A DNA stretch of 64,000 nucleotides from positions 39,358,368 through 39,422,367 of the forward strand of contig NC_052507.1 of the NCBI RefSeq assembly GCF_014356525.2. The letters are read 5' to 3'. This document shows, piece by piece, positions 11,518 to 22,560 of this stretch; the stretch's first letter is position 1, and every line of letters starts with the position of its first letter. The position numbers and the translations under genes were made by a program. Under the pieces are notes generated by a model. The model ran no database searches. It was not told where the DNA came from and saw nothing but the letters and a program-made list of their open reading frames with translations. This DNA is from Nilaparvata lugens. Lineage: Eukaryota; Arthropoda; Insecta; Hemiptera; Delphacidae.

Positions 11518-12319
11518 TGCCGTGCTACCATTTTTCCTAAATCGGTTGGATAGCATTTCACACCTATTAACCTAAGATAGTTGTCGGCTCCAATGTAATA
11601 GATTCTTGATAAACTATGAATGGATCTATCGCCTATGAATGAGAAATCCAGTTTTCAGAGCAAATTAACTTATAATCTTCAGAAGAATTTTGGCAATAAC
11701 TACACAAATACACAAAGAACAATATCTTACAAGCCTAAGCATCTAAAGTCACTACGAGCTAAGTACTTATCCAGTATATAGTTGAAAAACAGTGGCTCTT
11801 GGCTTGTATACACAATAAACAATATACAGACAAAATAGAACACTATAAACTGTTCAAACTCAATTTAAAACATTAATAATCCACTTAAAAAGAAAAATAT
11901 TCAGAGAGCACAAATTACAACACACATAGCCAGCCATTATTTTCAGAGAGGAGAAGGAACAGGAAAAGCCTAGCTACCAGGAACAGAGCAAAGCTTCTTC
12001 AGTGTCGATGTTATGGACACGTCACCAAAAAAAATTATAAATTACAAGTTTAGAATTCACATTTTATATTTGTTCTCAATAAAACTTTATTTTGAAACTA
12101 TTATTTTAATTTTTATATTATCTCTATTTAAATAATCCATTTATCTATTAATTCTGTCAACTCAGCCTCGGTGTCACCATGGAACAATGCAACACAATCA
12201 TTACGATAAATTCTCAGTCAAAAAGTTGTCCGTAATCGATGACTCTGATATTTACTATAAAGTTTTATAGATCTTGAATTGAAGATTCAATTCCAATCGA
12301 GTAAAAATGTAATATTACT
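11518..12319 (-). repeat. 3' LTR (R3)
   Basis: About 802 bp. On the minus strand its start reads TAGTAATATTAC where R1 and R4 have TGTAATATTACA, a point change in the terminal inverted bases. It ends GGTAGCACGGCA next to the ATAG target duplication. Confidence 0.85.
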
Positions 12320-12335
12320 AATACCCCCCTCTGAC
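12320..12335 (-). promoter_or_regulatory. Polypurine tract
   Basis: On the minus strand a purine run centred on AGAGGGGGG (12,324-12,332) lies directly upstream of the 3' LTR. The same tract sits beside R1 at 6,800-6,815. In the family it primes plus-strand DNA synthesis. Confidence 0.75.
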
Positions 12336-13349
12336 ATAAAAAATTTTACTGTTTGAAAATTTAAAGAAAAAAATTACATTGACCCTAATGGAAAATTTTG
12401 AATGTAAATTCGAGAACAGTAACAATTTTCCTATAAAAACATTACATGTTACTATAATATTGAAAATTATTATAAAAATTCATCAATAGCATTTGTTATA
12501 TGTTTCCAAACAATATTTCAAAGTATCAAAATTACTTTTGATTTAGCTTTATAATTTAAAGGAAAATATCTCAACAGAAAGTTTAATATGTAAAGAATAG
12601 TTTTTGAAATTGCACATAAATTTAATAGATAGAAAAATTCAATTTTTTATTGCAAGAAAAAATTAGTATGTTGAATAAAAAATTTATTATTATTATTTTT
12701 TTTAAATGAATTGATGAATTGTTACATTCAATTTCACATAAAATTCAATAAATCAAAAAATGTTCATTTCTTTCCACTATTGACACAGTTGATTTTATCA
12801 ATGCACATTTTGGAAAACTGTCGTTAAGGCACTCAGTATGATTTTCAGTTAAGTGTGACTCCAGTGTGATGACGTTAGTGTTGGGCTGATCCGAATACTC
12901 GTACTGTTGGGGATACTTGTAGTCGACTGATGCATATCAAACTCGATACAGGTGACATCTCAGTTAGCATTGCCTCATGCTTGTAGTAGACGGCTGCATA
13001 CCAAACTCGATACAGAGTCACGTGAATTTTGTATCATATTTGTAATTATACAATGTACATTTCAGGCTTGAAATGACAATGTAATTCGTTTTTTGGAAAA
13101 GAGGTAGACGCTGCATACAGGATTAATTTAGGTGAGGATTAATTTAGGTAAGGTTTGGTTTTTTGATATTTTCAGCTTTCAAGGGTTAGAGTTCTGCATA
13201 CAGGAATAATTTAGGAGAGGATTTTTTGAATCAATTCTTTCATGATAATGTGACTGTTATTCTGAATTCAAAGTTGCAAACGTGAACATGGATGGCAATT
13301 ACCTCCAGGTAATGTAGTAGTTTTGAAGTTTGAGATACAAGGTCAGCAA

Positions 13350-13770
13350 TAAGCGTTGGCATTGTCATTGGCGTATGCTTTGGTGTCGGCATTGGCATCG
13401 GCGTTGATATTGGCATTGGCATCAGCATTGGCGCAGGCATTGGCATCGGCGCAGGCATCGGCATAGATTTTGGCATTGGCATCAGCATTGGCGCAGGCAT
13501 TGGCATCGGCGTAGATATTGGCATTGGCATCAGCATTGGCGCAGGCATTGGCATCGGCGCAGGCATCGGCGTAGATATTGGCGTTGGCATCAGCACAGGC
13601 ATTGGCGTAGTTATTGGCGTAGATATTGACATCAGAGCAGATATTGGCGTAGTTATTAGTGTAGGCATCTGCGTAGATATTGGCGTTGTTATGGTGTTGA
13701 CATTGTTGTAGGCATCAGCGTAGATATTGGTGTAGACATCAGCGTAGATAGTGGCTTAGTTATTGGTGTT
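13350..13770 (-). repeat. Hexamer-based minisatellite, second copy
   Basis: Same array as at 7,840-8,215, with GGCATT/GGCATC/GGCGCA/GGCGTA units. The order and number of variant units differ between copies, so the array has changed since duplication. Confidence 0.85.
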
Positions 13771-13881
13771 GTTATTCAATTGATGAGTCACACTAGTTCG
13801 AAAATCACCCAAATGTTCTTAACACTCTTCATGGCGTTCACTTGTTGCTGATTTCGAGATTCACGTGATAATTATTTCAAT

Positions 13882-15510
13882 GTTAATGTCTGTGCTGTAC
13901 CTGTTATCTTAAAATGCTTATAAACTAAAAAGAAAATTTTGATTAGGCTATCAATACAATCTAATACACATGAAAATTATTTTTAAGTATATAATCAATA
14001 TAAAATTGAAATTTGTTAACATCTTATTATACAGTCAGCAATACATAAATTGTGAAATATGGAGATATCAATTACAAATTTCAATAGAAAAAAATAATTT
14101 CATTTCCATTTATTCACTGTTCAAATATTTTATAAAAAGCAAATTATTCAATATTATTAATCATCGTTTGTTGGATACTATAGTTTATTTCGACTTTTCA
14201 ATGTTCTAAACACAAACTACATTTCATGACAAAACTTTACTATCAATCATTAAACAAGAAATCATTCAAAATATCAATAATATTTTGCTTCAAAGGCAAT
14301 CAATATTCATAAGTAAACAGCATCTATGGCAATCAACATTATTAATCAACACAAAAAATATTATCTCATTACTGCCTCTCTAAGTCATAACCTTCTGGTC
14401 ATTTCTTCTTTAGGCAATAATGATTTTCCATCTCAAAAACAATCACATACCAGCAAAATTCTAATCAGCAACCCCATTAAAATTCTACCTACACTCCAGC
14501 ATCCATTTCAAACGATAATCAATCATATCAAAATTTATAGAACAAACAGTTTTAAAATTTAAAAAGACATCAATTACAAAAACTTTAGAGAAATTCAACC
14601 TTTAACTCATTTCAATTAATAATATAACAAGACGTTTTTATTTAATGAAAACATTATTATTCAAGTTAACTTTCATTAATACATCTCATATATATGGCTA
14701 CACAATTCATTAATACTTTCAAATTTTGAAGTTTATTTATTATAACAAAAGAATTTATACATAAGAATAGATTTCAGCATGTTCTAAATTGAACCATTTA
14801 TTTTTTTTAAATAATTTCAGAATTTAAAACTGTATAATAAGTACAAACATTTCAAGATTACAATACAAAGACGATCAAGATAATGGATAATGGAAGGAAG
14901 AGAAAGATTAATTAGAGCCTATCCTACATGTCAGTACTGAACTTTCATAAGGAAGTATATTAATAAAAATATACTGAAAATGAGAAAATGGGACATAATT
15001 TGCTCTGAAAAACCTAATTACCTAATATGATACCTGAAAAAAAATAGACATGATTAAAATATGTAATACATGATGAAAAAATATACCGCAAGCAAACAAT
15101 TATTCACACTACAATGGATAGATTTTAGAAAAGTTAAGTTTTATCAACAATTTAAAGATTAGGAAAATAAGCTACTATTTTAACTTCTAATATTATTTCA
15201 GAAGAATACAAATTAAAATGACTATGGACAAGATTGGTTAAGATATGCATCATAGAAGAATTTTACTGAACATTACACAAAGACAGGAAAGAATCGAAAT
15301 TTGAAAAGATTAAGGGCCAAGAAAAATAGGCTACAGGAAAGAAAAAAGACACAATTATGGACTCTTACCATACACTGCGTAGCGATTATGCTATTCTGAA
15401 TCCCGGCATAACACAGGATTCCTAATCATTGTGTGTTGGGGAATACCCTTTCATCATGTGATTCACTGTCATCATCTTGTAAATAAGCAACTTGAAACAA
15501 CCTTTGAATA
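13882..15510. other. AT-rich interior of LTR element, no recognisable gene
   Basis: About 1.6 kb between the minisatellite and gag, where pol would be expected. Short reading frames at 13,970-14,209 and 14,326-14,562 (plus strand) have low-complexity AT-rich composition and no motif. I see no RT, RNase H or integrase motif on either strand. Confidence 0.6.
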
Positions 15511-16223
15511 CTAACACATCAATGGTGACTTTGTGTTTGTTTTCTTCAAGAACATAATTTTATTCATGGGTTCATTTGTTTCAACAAAGCCATTTTGCTT
15601 ACAAAAGTTAGTCATGTTCACTTGAGAATGCATTGCATACACCTTTTCAATTCTCAGTTGAAAGTTGAACTCATCAACTTGACTCAAAGCAACATTCATT
15701 TTGTTTACATTGTTCCTAACCTCCACAGAAACCTGTCTCATGTAATCATTCACTTTGTTTATAGTTTTCCTAACCTTCAATGTAGCAATATTACTTTCAT
15801 GATAGTTGACTTTCAGTGAAGACAACTCCCTACCTACTTCTTTACTCAATTCTACTATCTCATTAGGGTTGACTTTTTCAACAACAGTAACTAGGCCTAC
15901 ATTGTCAGAAACTTGAATGAGTTGATCTTGTATCTTAACACTACTATTATCATGCTTCAATTTGTTTTCATCTTCATGATTATCACTCAATGTTTCATGT
16001 TCATCTTTCAATAGAAGGTTTATACTAACCTGCTCTAGTCTAATGCTAGCAAACTCTTGCTTCATCTCATCAAACCTAGCACCTTGATTTTGTTTCAAAT
16101 TATCAATCTTAGCATTTTGATTTTTAAACATTGGTCTAACTTAGCATTTTGCTTATCAAACAGTTGTGTTAAGGCAGCTATTAACTCATCATCATTTTTA
16201 ATATTTTTCATATTGTATGCCAT
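15511..16223 (-). pseudogene. gag-like coiled-coil protein of the LTR element
   Basis: Gag would form the intracellular virus-like particle. An N-terminal segment starting at the ATG at 16,221-16,223 (MAYNMKNIKNDDELIAALT, then LFDKQNAKLD) continues, after a one-base frame change near 16,131, into a 206-codon open frame to 15,511. The continuation repeats the QNAK-x-D motif (MFKNQNAKIDNLKQNQGARF) and is rich in heptad-like Leu/Ile/Val with Glu, Lys and Gln, so a long coiled coil is likely. There is no CCHC zinc knuckle. It lies just downstream of the 5' LTR and primer binding site, where gag belongs. It ends at a stop, with no pol in any frame after it. Confidence 0.6.
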
Positions 16224-16367
16224 TTTGCTAGTCTGCACAGATAATATATTCATTAGGACTTGATCTCTCTAGAACTGACCTCCCATTCAGCAACAAACCA
16301 TTCATAACCTATCAAGATATCTATCCTACCAATAATTTTTTATAACCAGGGATATATTTTGTAGTTT

Positions 16368-16390
16368 GAGTCCCACACCAGGGCGTACCA
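16368..16390 (-). promoter_or_regulatory. Primer binding site, tRNA-Lys-like
   Basis: Two bases inside the 5' LTR, the minus strand reads TGGTACGCCC and then TGGTGTGGGACTC. Apart from a two-base TA insertion, this resembles the complement of the 3' end of a tRNA-Lys (TGGCGCCC..., then the complement of the T arm). It marks 16,393-17,200 as the 5' LTR and sets the element's orientation. The tRNA identity is my inference. Confidence 0.65.
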
Positions 16391-16392
16391 TT

Positions 16393-17200
16393 TGCCGTGC
16401 TACCAATTTTTCCTAAATCGGTTGGATAGCATTTCACACCTATTAACCTAAGGATAGTTGTCGGCTCCAATGTAATAGATTCTTGATAAACTATGAATGG
16501 ATCTATCGCCTATGAATGAGAAATCCAGTTTTCAGAGCAAATTAACTTATAATCTTCAGAAGAATTTTGGCAATAACTACACAAATACACAAAGAACAAT
16601 ATCTTACAAGCCTAAGCATCTAAAGTCACTACGAGCTAAGTACTTATCCAGTTTATATAGTTGAAAAACAGTGGCTCTTGGCTTGTATACACAATAAACA
16701 ATATACAGACAAAATAGAACACTATAAACTGTTCAAAACTCAGTTTAAAACATTAATAATCCACTAAAAAGAAAAATATTCAGAGAGCACCAAATTACAA
16801 CACACATAGCCAGCCATTATTTTCAGAGAGAAGAAGGAACAGGAAAAGCCTAGCTACCAGGAACAGAGCAAAGCTTCTTCAGTGTCGATGTTACGGACAC
16901 GTCACCAAAAAATTATAAATTACAAGTTTAGAATTCACATTTTATATTTGTTCTCAATAAAACTTTATTTTGAAACTATTATTTTGAATTTTTATATATC
17001 ATCTCTATCTAAATAATCCATTTATCTATCAATTCTGTCAACTCAGCCTCGGTGACACCATGGAACAATGCAACACAATCATTTACGATAAATTCTCAGT
17101 CAAAAAGTTGTCCGTAATCGATGACTCTGATATTTACTATAAAGTTTTATAGATCTCGAATGAAGATTCGATTCCAATCGAGAAAAAATGTAATATTACA
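16393..17200 (-). repeat. 5' LTR (R4)
   Basis: 808 bp with ends TGTAATATTACA and GGTAGCACGGCA on the minus strand. The right end abuts the ATAG target duplication. The minus strand contains AATAAA and a TATAAAA-type motif in the middle third. Confidence 0.85.
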
Positions 17201-17204
17201 ATAG

Positions 17205-18322
17205 AGAGTAGATTAGGTAATTCATTGAGTTTCTGTCAGTTATTGTATCTGTTGTGTTTCTGCGGTGACTGCATCTGTTCACTGTTCAGGTGAGTGAGAA
17301 TTTATTACAATAATACTTGCATATCTTGTTATTATAATAAATCCATTTATTTGATTAAATTGAGAAAAAACTGATTGTACAATTTCAATTGTCATGTCTT
17401 CAGATCCTGAAAGATTTAAACTAGAAAATTTATGAAAGATGTTATTCTCAAGCTATTTCTATCAACAAGAAAAAAGCTCATAGGCTTCTCAGATAGCGAA
17501 TCAGTCTTAATCTATTTTTTGAGAACGAAAATAGGTTAACTTTCATCTCATTGCTATTCTCCTATTTTTGAATGCCTTTCCTTTTCATTATGAAGATAAA
17601 ATTTGAATTAAAGGATAGAATCTCTTCTACAATTATTTGCAATGAATGATGTTGAATACAGTTGCATATACTGTATTTAATTTTCAACATGTAGGAACCT
17701 AGTTTATTTTCGTGAAATTTTTTCATTGCCAAGTTACATTCAAAAACACCAGAGCAACAATAATAATAATTTTTTTAATAACCGTAAAACCTATCTTGGA
17801 ATGGAGGACAGAATCTATTTTACAATTATTTGCAATAAATCTAATCGACAATTATTTAATACAGTTGCATATTTAATTTTAAACAGCTAATTAATTTTAG
17901 TGGAACTTTCACATTGAAAACACCAGTATATCAATAATAATCATTATTTGATAACTGTAACCGTAAGGTTTGACTCATGGAGAATGAAAGTGGAGTACCA
18001 TAGACTGTATTCATCTGCATTTCAATAGATATATTTTTTGTTTTACAAGGACCTGTAATTAACAAAATGAATAACTGACAGGAGTTAAAAATCCTTTCTC
18101 TCCCAACAATGAAATTATATTAATAGAAAGGTGAGCAAGGATTAAATAATGTTATATTCAGCTTCACAATTAATGTCGTTATTGAAAAGTACTTATATTG
18201 AACTAAATTTTCATGTCATAATTCAATAAATAAATGAATAAGGGATGAATTAAGTCTTCTGAACCTCCTGAATAGGAATTTCTGTAATCTAAAATCCTCA
18301 TACATGACTTTTTTTCTTGTAG
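17205..18322. other. No gene recognised
   Basis: AT-rich sequence. A donor-like CAG|GTGAGTGAG at about 17,288-17,296 follows a TCAGTT initiator-like element. Together with the candidate exon at 18,323 this could be a host 5' exon and intron, but the evidence is weak. Confidence 0.3.
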
Positions 18323-18468
18323 GTGGACTTCTTACATAAACTTGGGGGAGGGAATGTGGAGGCCGCTCGTCCGGCTGACAACAAATGAAGTTGCCACCAA
18401 CTTCTGCAGGGAAGGTGGGAAAGGGAAGAGGTCCCTAAACAGCCTTCTGATAAACAAAATTCTGGAGA
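18323..18468 (+). other. Candidate internal exon of an unknown gene
   Basis: A 146 bp stretch, richer in GC than its surroundings, is preceded by a strong acceptor (TTTTTTTCTTGTAG) and followed by a donor (GAGA|GTAAGTG). One frame is open throughout and would encode about 48 residues, including LGEGMWRPLVRLTTNE and KGKRSLNSLLINKILE. I do not recognise the protein. The open frame runs on for about 40 codons past the donor, so the splice reading is not forced. No partner exons were identified. It could also be a transposon fragment. Confidence 0.3.
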
Positions 18469-19831
18469 GTAAGTGTGCTTATAAGTGTTTTATTCTTCAA
18501 GTCTTTTTAGTGTTTATATTTGGTGTAACATATAAGATTGGGATTGGGCCCTTCATCCAAGAAATAGCAGCGTTGTCAGATTGTGTGAAATTATAACTTT
18601 TTCTAATGCAAACACAATGCAAACACAATGCGACTAAATGAAGAAAATTACAGCCCTGCTTCAGAAAACTCAAGCAGTGTTGCAAAACTGCATATTTCTA
18701 TGGTAATCCAACTGACTGCTGCTTGAATACCTGATTCGCCTGAATCGTTCAAAAAACAACCTTTAACATACAATGCTTTACGCCTACAAAGCTTTCCTTA
18801 CTTTGAAACTCCTGAGAGGTCAAACAACGATCTTCCAACTATTTTTGAGAATTGGGAAAGTAATATCAATAATTTTTTGAACAACTTTTTTGCTTTCAAC
18901 ACCCACTTATCTCCTAAAACAAACAAGTTTCCAGATCGTCAAACGTTTGATGACGATTTGAACCCACAAATGTTTTCTGCTTGAGGTGACTAGACATTGA
19001 TAAGCACATTCATGAATTAAAACAAAGTTATATCAGTCATATATGAAAAAAATAAAAACCAATAGAAAGCACGAATTCTCCTTGTCATTTTGATATAAAT
19101 ATAGCTTTACTCCTTTTAGTTCATCCCATGATTGTGAGAGAACTTCTCTCAGAAAAGTGATATTTGAAAGGAAAAAAATTGCAATTTTGAAAGAAAAACA
19201 TATTCATGCAATTTTTCAATTTTATAAAAAATACAGCACCGTATTATTTCCCTTGAATCCTTTCACCCAGGAACTTTTTAATACTAACCTAACTTGCATA
19301 CCGAGGATGACTTGCATATCAAGGATGGGTCTAATCGGGAATTTTGAAGAAGTTTGAATTTCCCTCTGACAACACTGCTATTTCTTGGATAGAAGGCCCA
19401 ATCCAAATCTTATGTTATCTGTAGGCTATGCCAACAACAAGCAATAATAAGTGTAGGTAATAGCCTTTAAGTGAAGAAGTAGAATCTCTGAAAAGTAATT
19501 TTGTTTCCCTCACCTCGAAAGTAATTGTTATTGATCCTTTCAATAGAAATGTTCAGAATAGATTATGCTAGTGCTCAAAAAATTAAATTGATTGATAGCT
19601 ACATTAAAATCTCACCTATTAGATTCTATTGCTTGAAATGTTGAAAATGAGGAGAAATATAGCAATATATAGTTAGCTTAATGGACATCAGAAGCCTTCT
19701 TATGTGTCCATTGAATTTTGAACTTTTGTTTGGCTAAGTTGGTCGGATCCACTACCATAATTCAGCCAACTCTCATAAGATTTACATTGAAATGATTTGC
19801 AAATCATAAAGTAATTTATGGTATATAGGTT
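18469..19831. other. No gene recognised
   Basis: AT-rich DNA with short unsupported reading frames. A short direct repeat of AATGCAAACAC occurs near 18,605-18,630. Confidence 0.5.
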
Positions 19832-19976
19832 ACAAAAATGTGTTTTACCATACTTGTTGACTCTTAATGGAGTAGCCCATCCCCACACTAATGTTGATCT
19901 CTGTTGTAATGTTCATTTTCAGTTAATTACCGGTACTCCATAAAGAGTCAACAAGTATGGTAAAACACATTTTTGT
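19832..19976. repeat. Inverted repeat with 43 bp arms
   Basis: Left arm 19,832-19,874 (from ACAAAAATGTGTTTTACC to AATGGAGTA) matches the reverse complement of 19,934-19,976 almost perfectly. A roughly 60 bp loop contains GTTGTAATGTTCATTTTCA. Part of that loop recurs at about 20,185-20,203. Confidence 0.8.
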
Positions 19977-21169
19977 GTGTAATAATAAACAAGGCAGTCA
20001 TTTAAACTTAAATATTGTTATTAGTGTAACTTTTATAAACATACTATATACTTATGTGCCTTACTATACAATTATTCCCAACATTTTATAACATGAGTTC
20101 AAAAAGGCTGCTTTTTACACACAAAAAGTTTTTATACCATGATTATTGGCACTTTATAAAGTATACCCACACAAATATTGTTAATCTTTGTTGTAATGTT
20201 CATTTTCAATTCATTCAGTGTAACTTATAAGGTATAACTCATTTTTTCAACCCTTTCCTTTGAGTTAACCCACAGGATGCGTTTGGTGAAAACTGTTCAA
20301 GAAGGAACACTTTTTGCTCTTGGCAAAACAACATGTTTACATTAACGGTAGCCTACTCAAAACAGAAATGCAGATCTGTGGTATCCTGTACACCATAAAT
20401 TACATGATATAAATTACTGATGATATTTTGCGGTAGCCACACAACAATTATTATAAAAACCCTCCATTTTCATACATGTTAATATGAATGTGCGCGATTC
20501 AATGAACGCTCTGTATAGTATAACACATTGTAAAATTCTGTTCCAAAAGTTGTTGCTGCGTCTCTGGAGATTTCATGAGCAAGCTGTTTGAAACCAGGGT
20601 GTAAGAGTGGCTCCGGCAGGCTGGGACCAGAATGTAATTTATTAAAAACTTCAAAAAATAATTGAATTAACTAGAATTTATTTGTCACGTTTCATGAGAT
20701 TGTAGTGGAATAAAAATGTATTTTCAAGTTGTTTTCTACTGTTTTTTGCTCGCCTTATTTCCATATTTTCTCAAATTTCACTGGGAATGCCTGCTCATAA
20801 AAGTTGTGTAACCACAATCAAATTTATCATGCAATTCATTCTTTAAAACACCCTTGAACCAATAACAGATGAATAGCTTACACTTTGCTAGCATTCACTT
20901 CACTCCTTTTATCATGATTATTTATAGAGATGATGTGGAACTCTCATCTATCTAATGAATCCTATCTATCTAATGGGGAATCTTACAACTGATCTTATTA
21001 ACTGCTAGTTCAAGGTTATTTTATGAAATGGAATTGAATGAAAAATGTTATTGATAACATAACCAAACACATAACTTGGATAGTACAGTGTATGGAAATG
21101 AATGTATCACAAAAATAATACATGAATAAATTAATGTGTTTGTCAATAATTAGATGTATTAGGCAACAT
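19977..21169. other. No gene recognised
   Basis: AT-rich. A diverged direct copy of 19,883-19,925 lies at about 20,164-20,212. I see no coding signal. Confidence 0.5.
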
Positions 21170-21770
21170 GTATAAATGAGGAACCTCAATTAAATGAGAT
21201 ATTTGTATTAAATACATATAATAGATGAAATAGTGTGACATATTTACGTATCAATCAATACATAAATTAGATTTAGTTCTCAATACATAAAATAGACATA
21301 TTACTCAATACATCAAATTTATGTATTGGACAATATGTATATTTGATGTATTATTCAATACATAGAATAGATGTATAGGTCAATACATCAAATATATGTA
21401 TTGGAAAATATGTATACTATACGTATCAAGAAATACATCTAGTAGACATATAATGAAATATGTATAGCATACGTATCAAGAAATATGTATAGTATACATA
21501 TCAAGAAATACGTATAGTATACATATAAAGAGATACGTCTATATACATATCAAGAAATACGTATAGCATACGTATCAAGAAATACATTTAGTATACATAT
21601 TAAGAAATACATATTTATATGTATCAAGAAACACATATATATATATGTATCAAGAAATACGTATAGTATACATGAAAAGTCGGGACATTCATACGTAAAT
21701 GGGACGTATTCAATATCAATGTTATACATATTATTTACTTTGATTGACATTGGCTAATACATAATTTGAC
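21170..21770. repeat. AT-rich satellite, about 25 bp period
   Basis: Degenerate tandem units of the form ATCAAGAAATACGTATAG plus CATACGT, clearest at 21,410-21,670, with a related older array (TCAATACATCAAATATATGTATTGG) from 21,240. Units are internally palindromic (TACGTA, GTATAC), so both strands look alike. Confidence 0.8.
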
Positions 21771-22560
21771 GTATTATATACATCTGTGTGCTGACTGGGA
21801 AATGTATCTATCACAATAATTTTAATACTTTGATGGAAGCTTTCATCAATAATAATTTCCTTAATTATATTATAATCTATGACATACCTTTAGTAGCGGT
21901 TATAAGAGGAAAATTTCCATTGTAAGGTGACAAATTTGATATCCTCTCTTCTCAATTAAAGCATTTACCGAGGCGGAAAAAACTAAATATTCTACTGGAA
22001 CAGAAGGTTCCAGAGCCAAATACTACCAAGCCTAAAGCTGGCATGAAGCCATGATTAACACAAAATACTGTGACTACATTTTGTACTGCTTACAACAGAG
22101 GACAGACACTGAGTGAAGCCACTGTATGCTTGCCTTGTCGAGGACAGCTGTGTCTTTGATAGATAGAAACCTAACCAATGTTAACTGTGATTGGCAGTTA
22201 CCATTTTATTGAAAATATTCATCACAACTTCTGCCAATAGAATGGAACGGTACAACTATAATTTAATATTTAAGATACATTCTCCCACCAAGTGACAGCT
22301 ATTTTCCAAATTCCTAATCAAATAAGGCATGATTGATAATCAATCGGACACAAATTCCTTGCCTTATAAGGTCATGAACTAAGCTGATGCTCCAGGAAAA
22401 TCGTTGATTTTCTTAGTAGTGTGACTTCGACGCACACACTTACAGAGTCGACACTACACAACACAGAAAAGCAAAGCAATAAAGTTTCATAACAGGCTGA
22501 CTTCTCATGATAATTCGCATAATCTTCTTCATTCACAATTGGAACAATGAATATTGTTAC
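21771..22560. other. No gene recognised
   Basis: No supportable coding region. The gypsy pol homology begins only at about 22,561, so the 5' part of that element is either missing or not recognisable here. Confidence 0.45.

Larger units (their letters stand above)
8811..13881 (+). repeat. 5.07 kb tandem duplication, unit 2
   Basis: Second copy of 3,248-8,323. It enters the LINE at the same base of the RT region and ends inside the complete LTR element, where the shared sequence ATTATTTCAAT diverges. Confidence 0.9.
11518..17200 (-). mobile_element. LTR retrotransposon with both LTRs (Ty3/gypsy-like), minus strand
   Basis: 5,683 bp flanked by ATAG at 11,514-11,517 and 17,201-17,204, a 4 bp target-site duplication. 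On the minus strand the 5' LTR is 17,200-16,393. It is followed two bases later by a TGG-starting primer binding site, a gag-like ORF, AT-rich interior, the hexamer minisatellite, a polypurine tract, and the 3' LTR at 12,319-11,518. No protease, RT or integrase is recognisable in the 4.07 kb interior, so it looks non-autonomous. The gypsy assignment rests on TSD length, the Lys-type PBS and the coiled-coil gag, and is moderate. Confidence 0.85.

Noticed and set aside
13970..14562. Two small plus-strand ORFs inside the LTR element
   Set aside because: AT-driven composition, no motif, and orientation opposite to the element.
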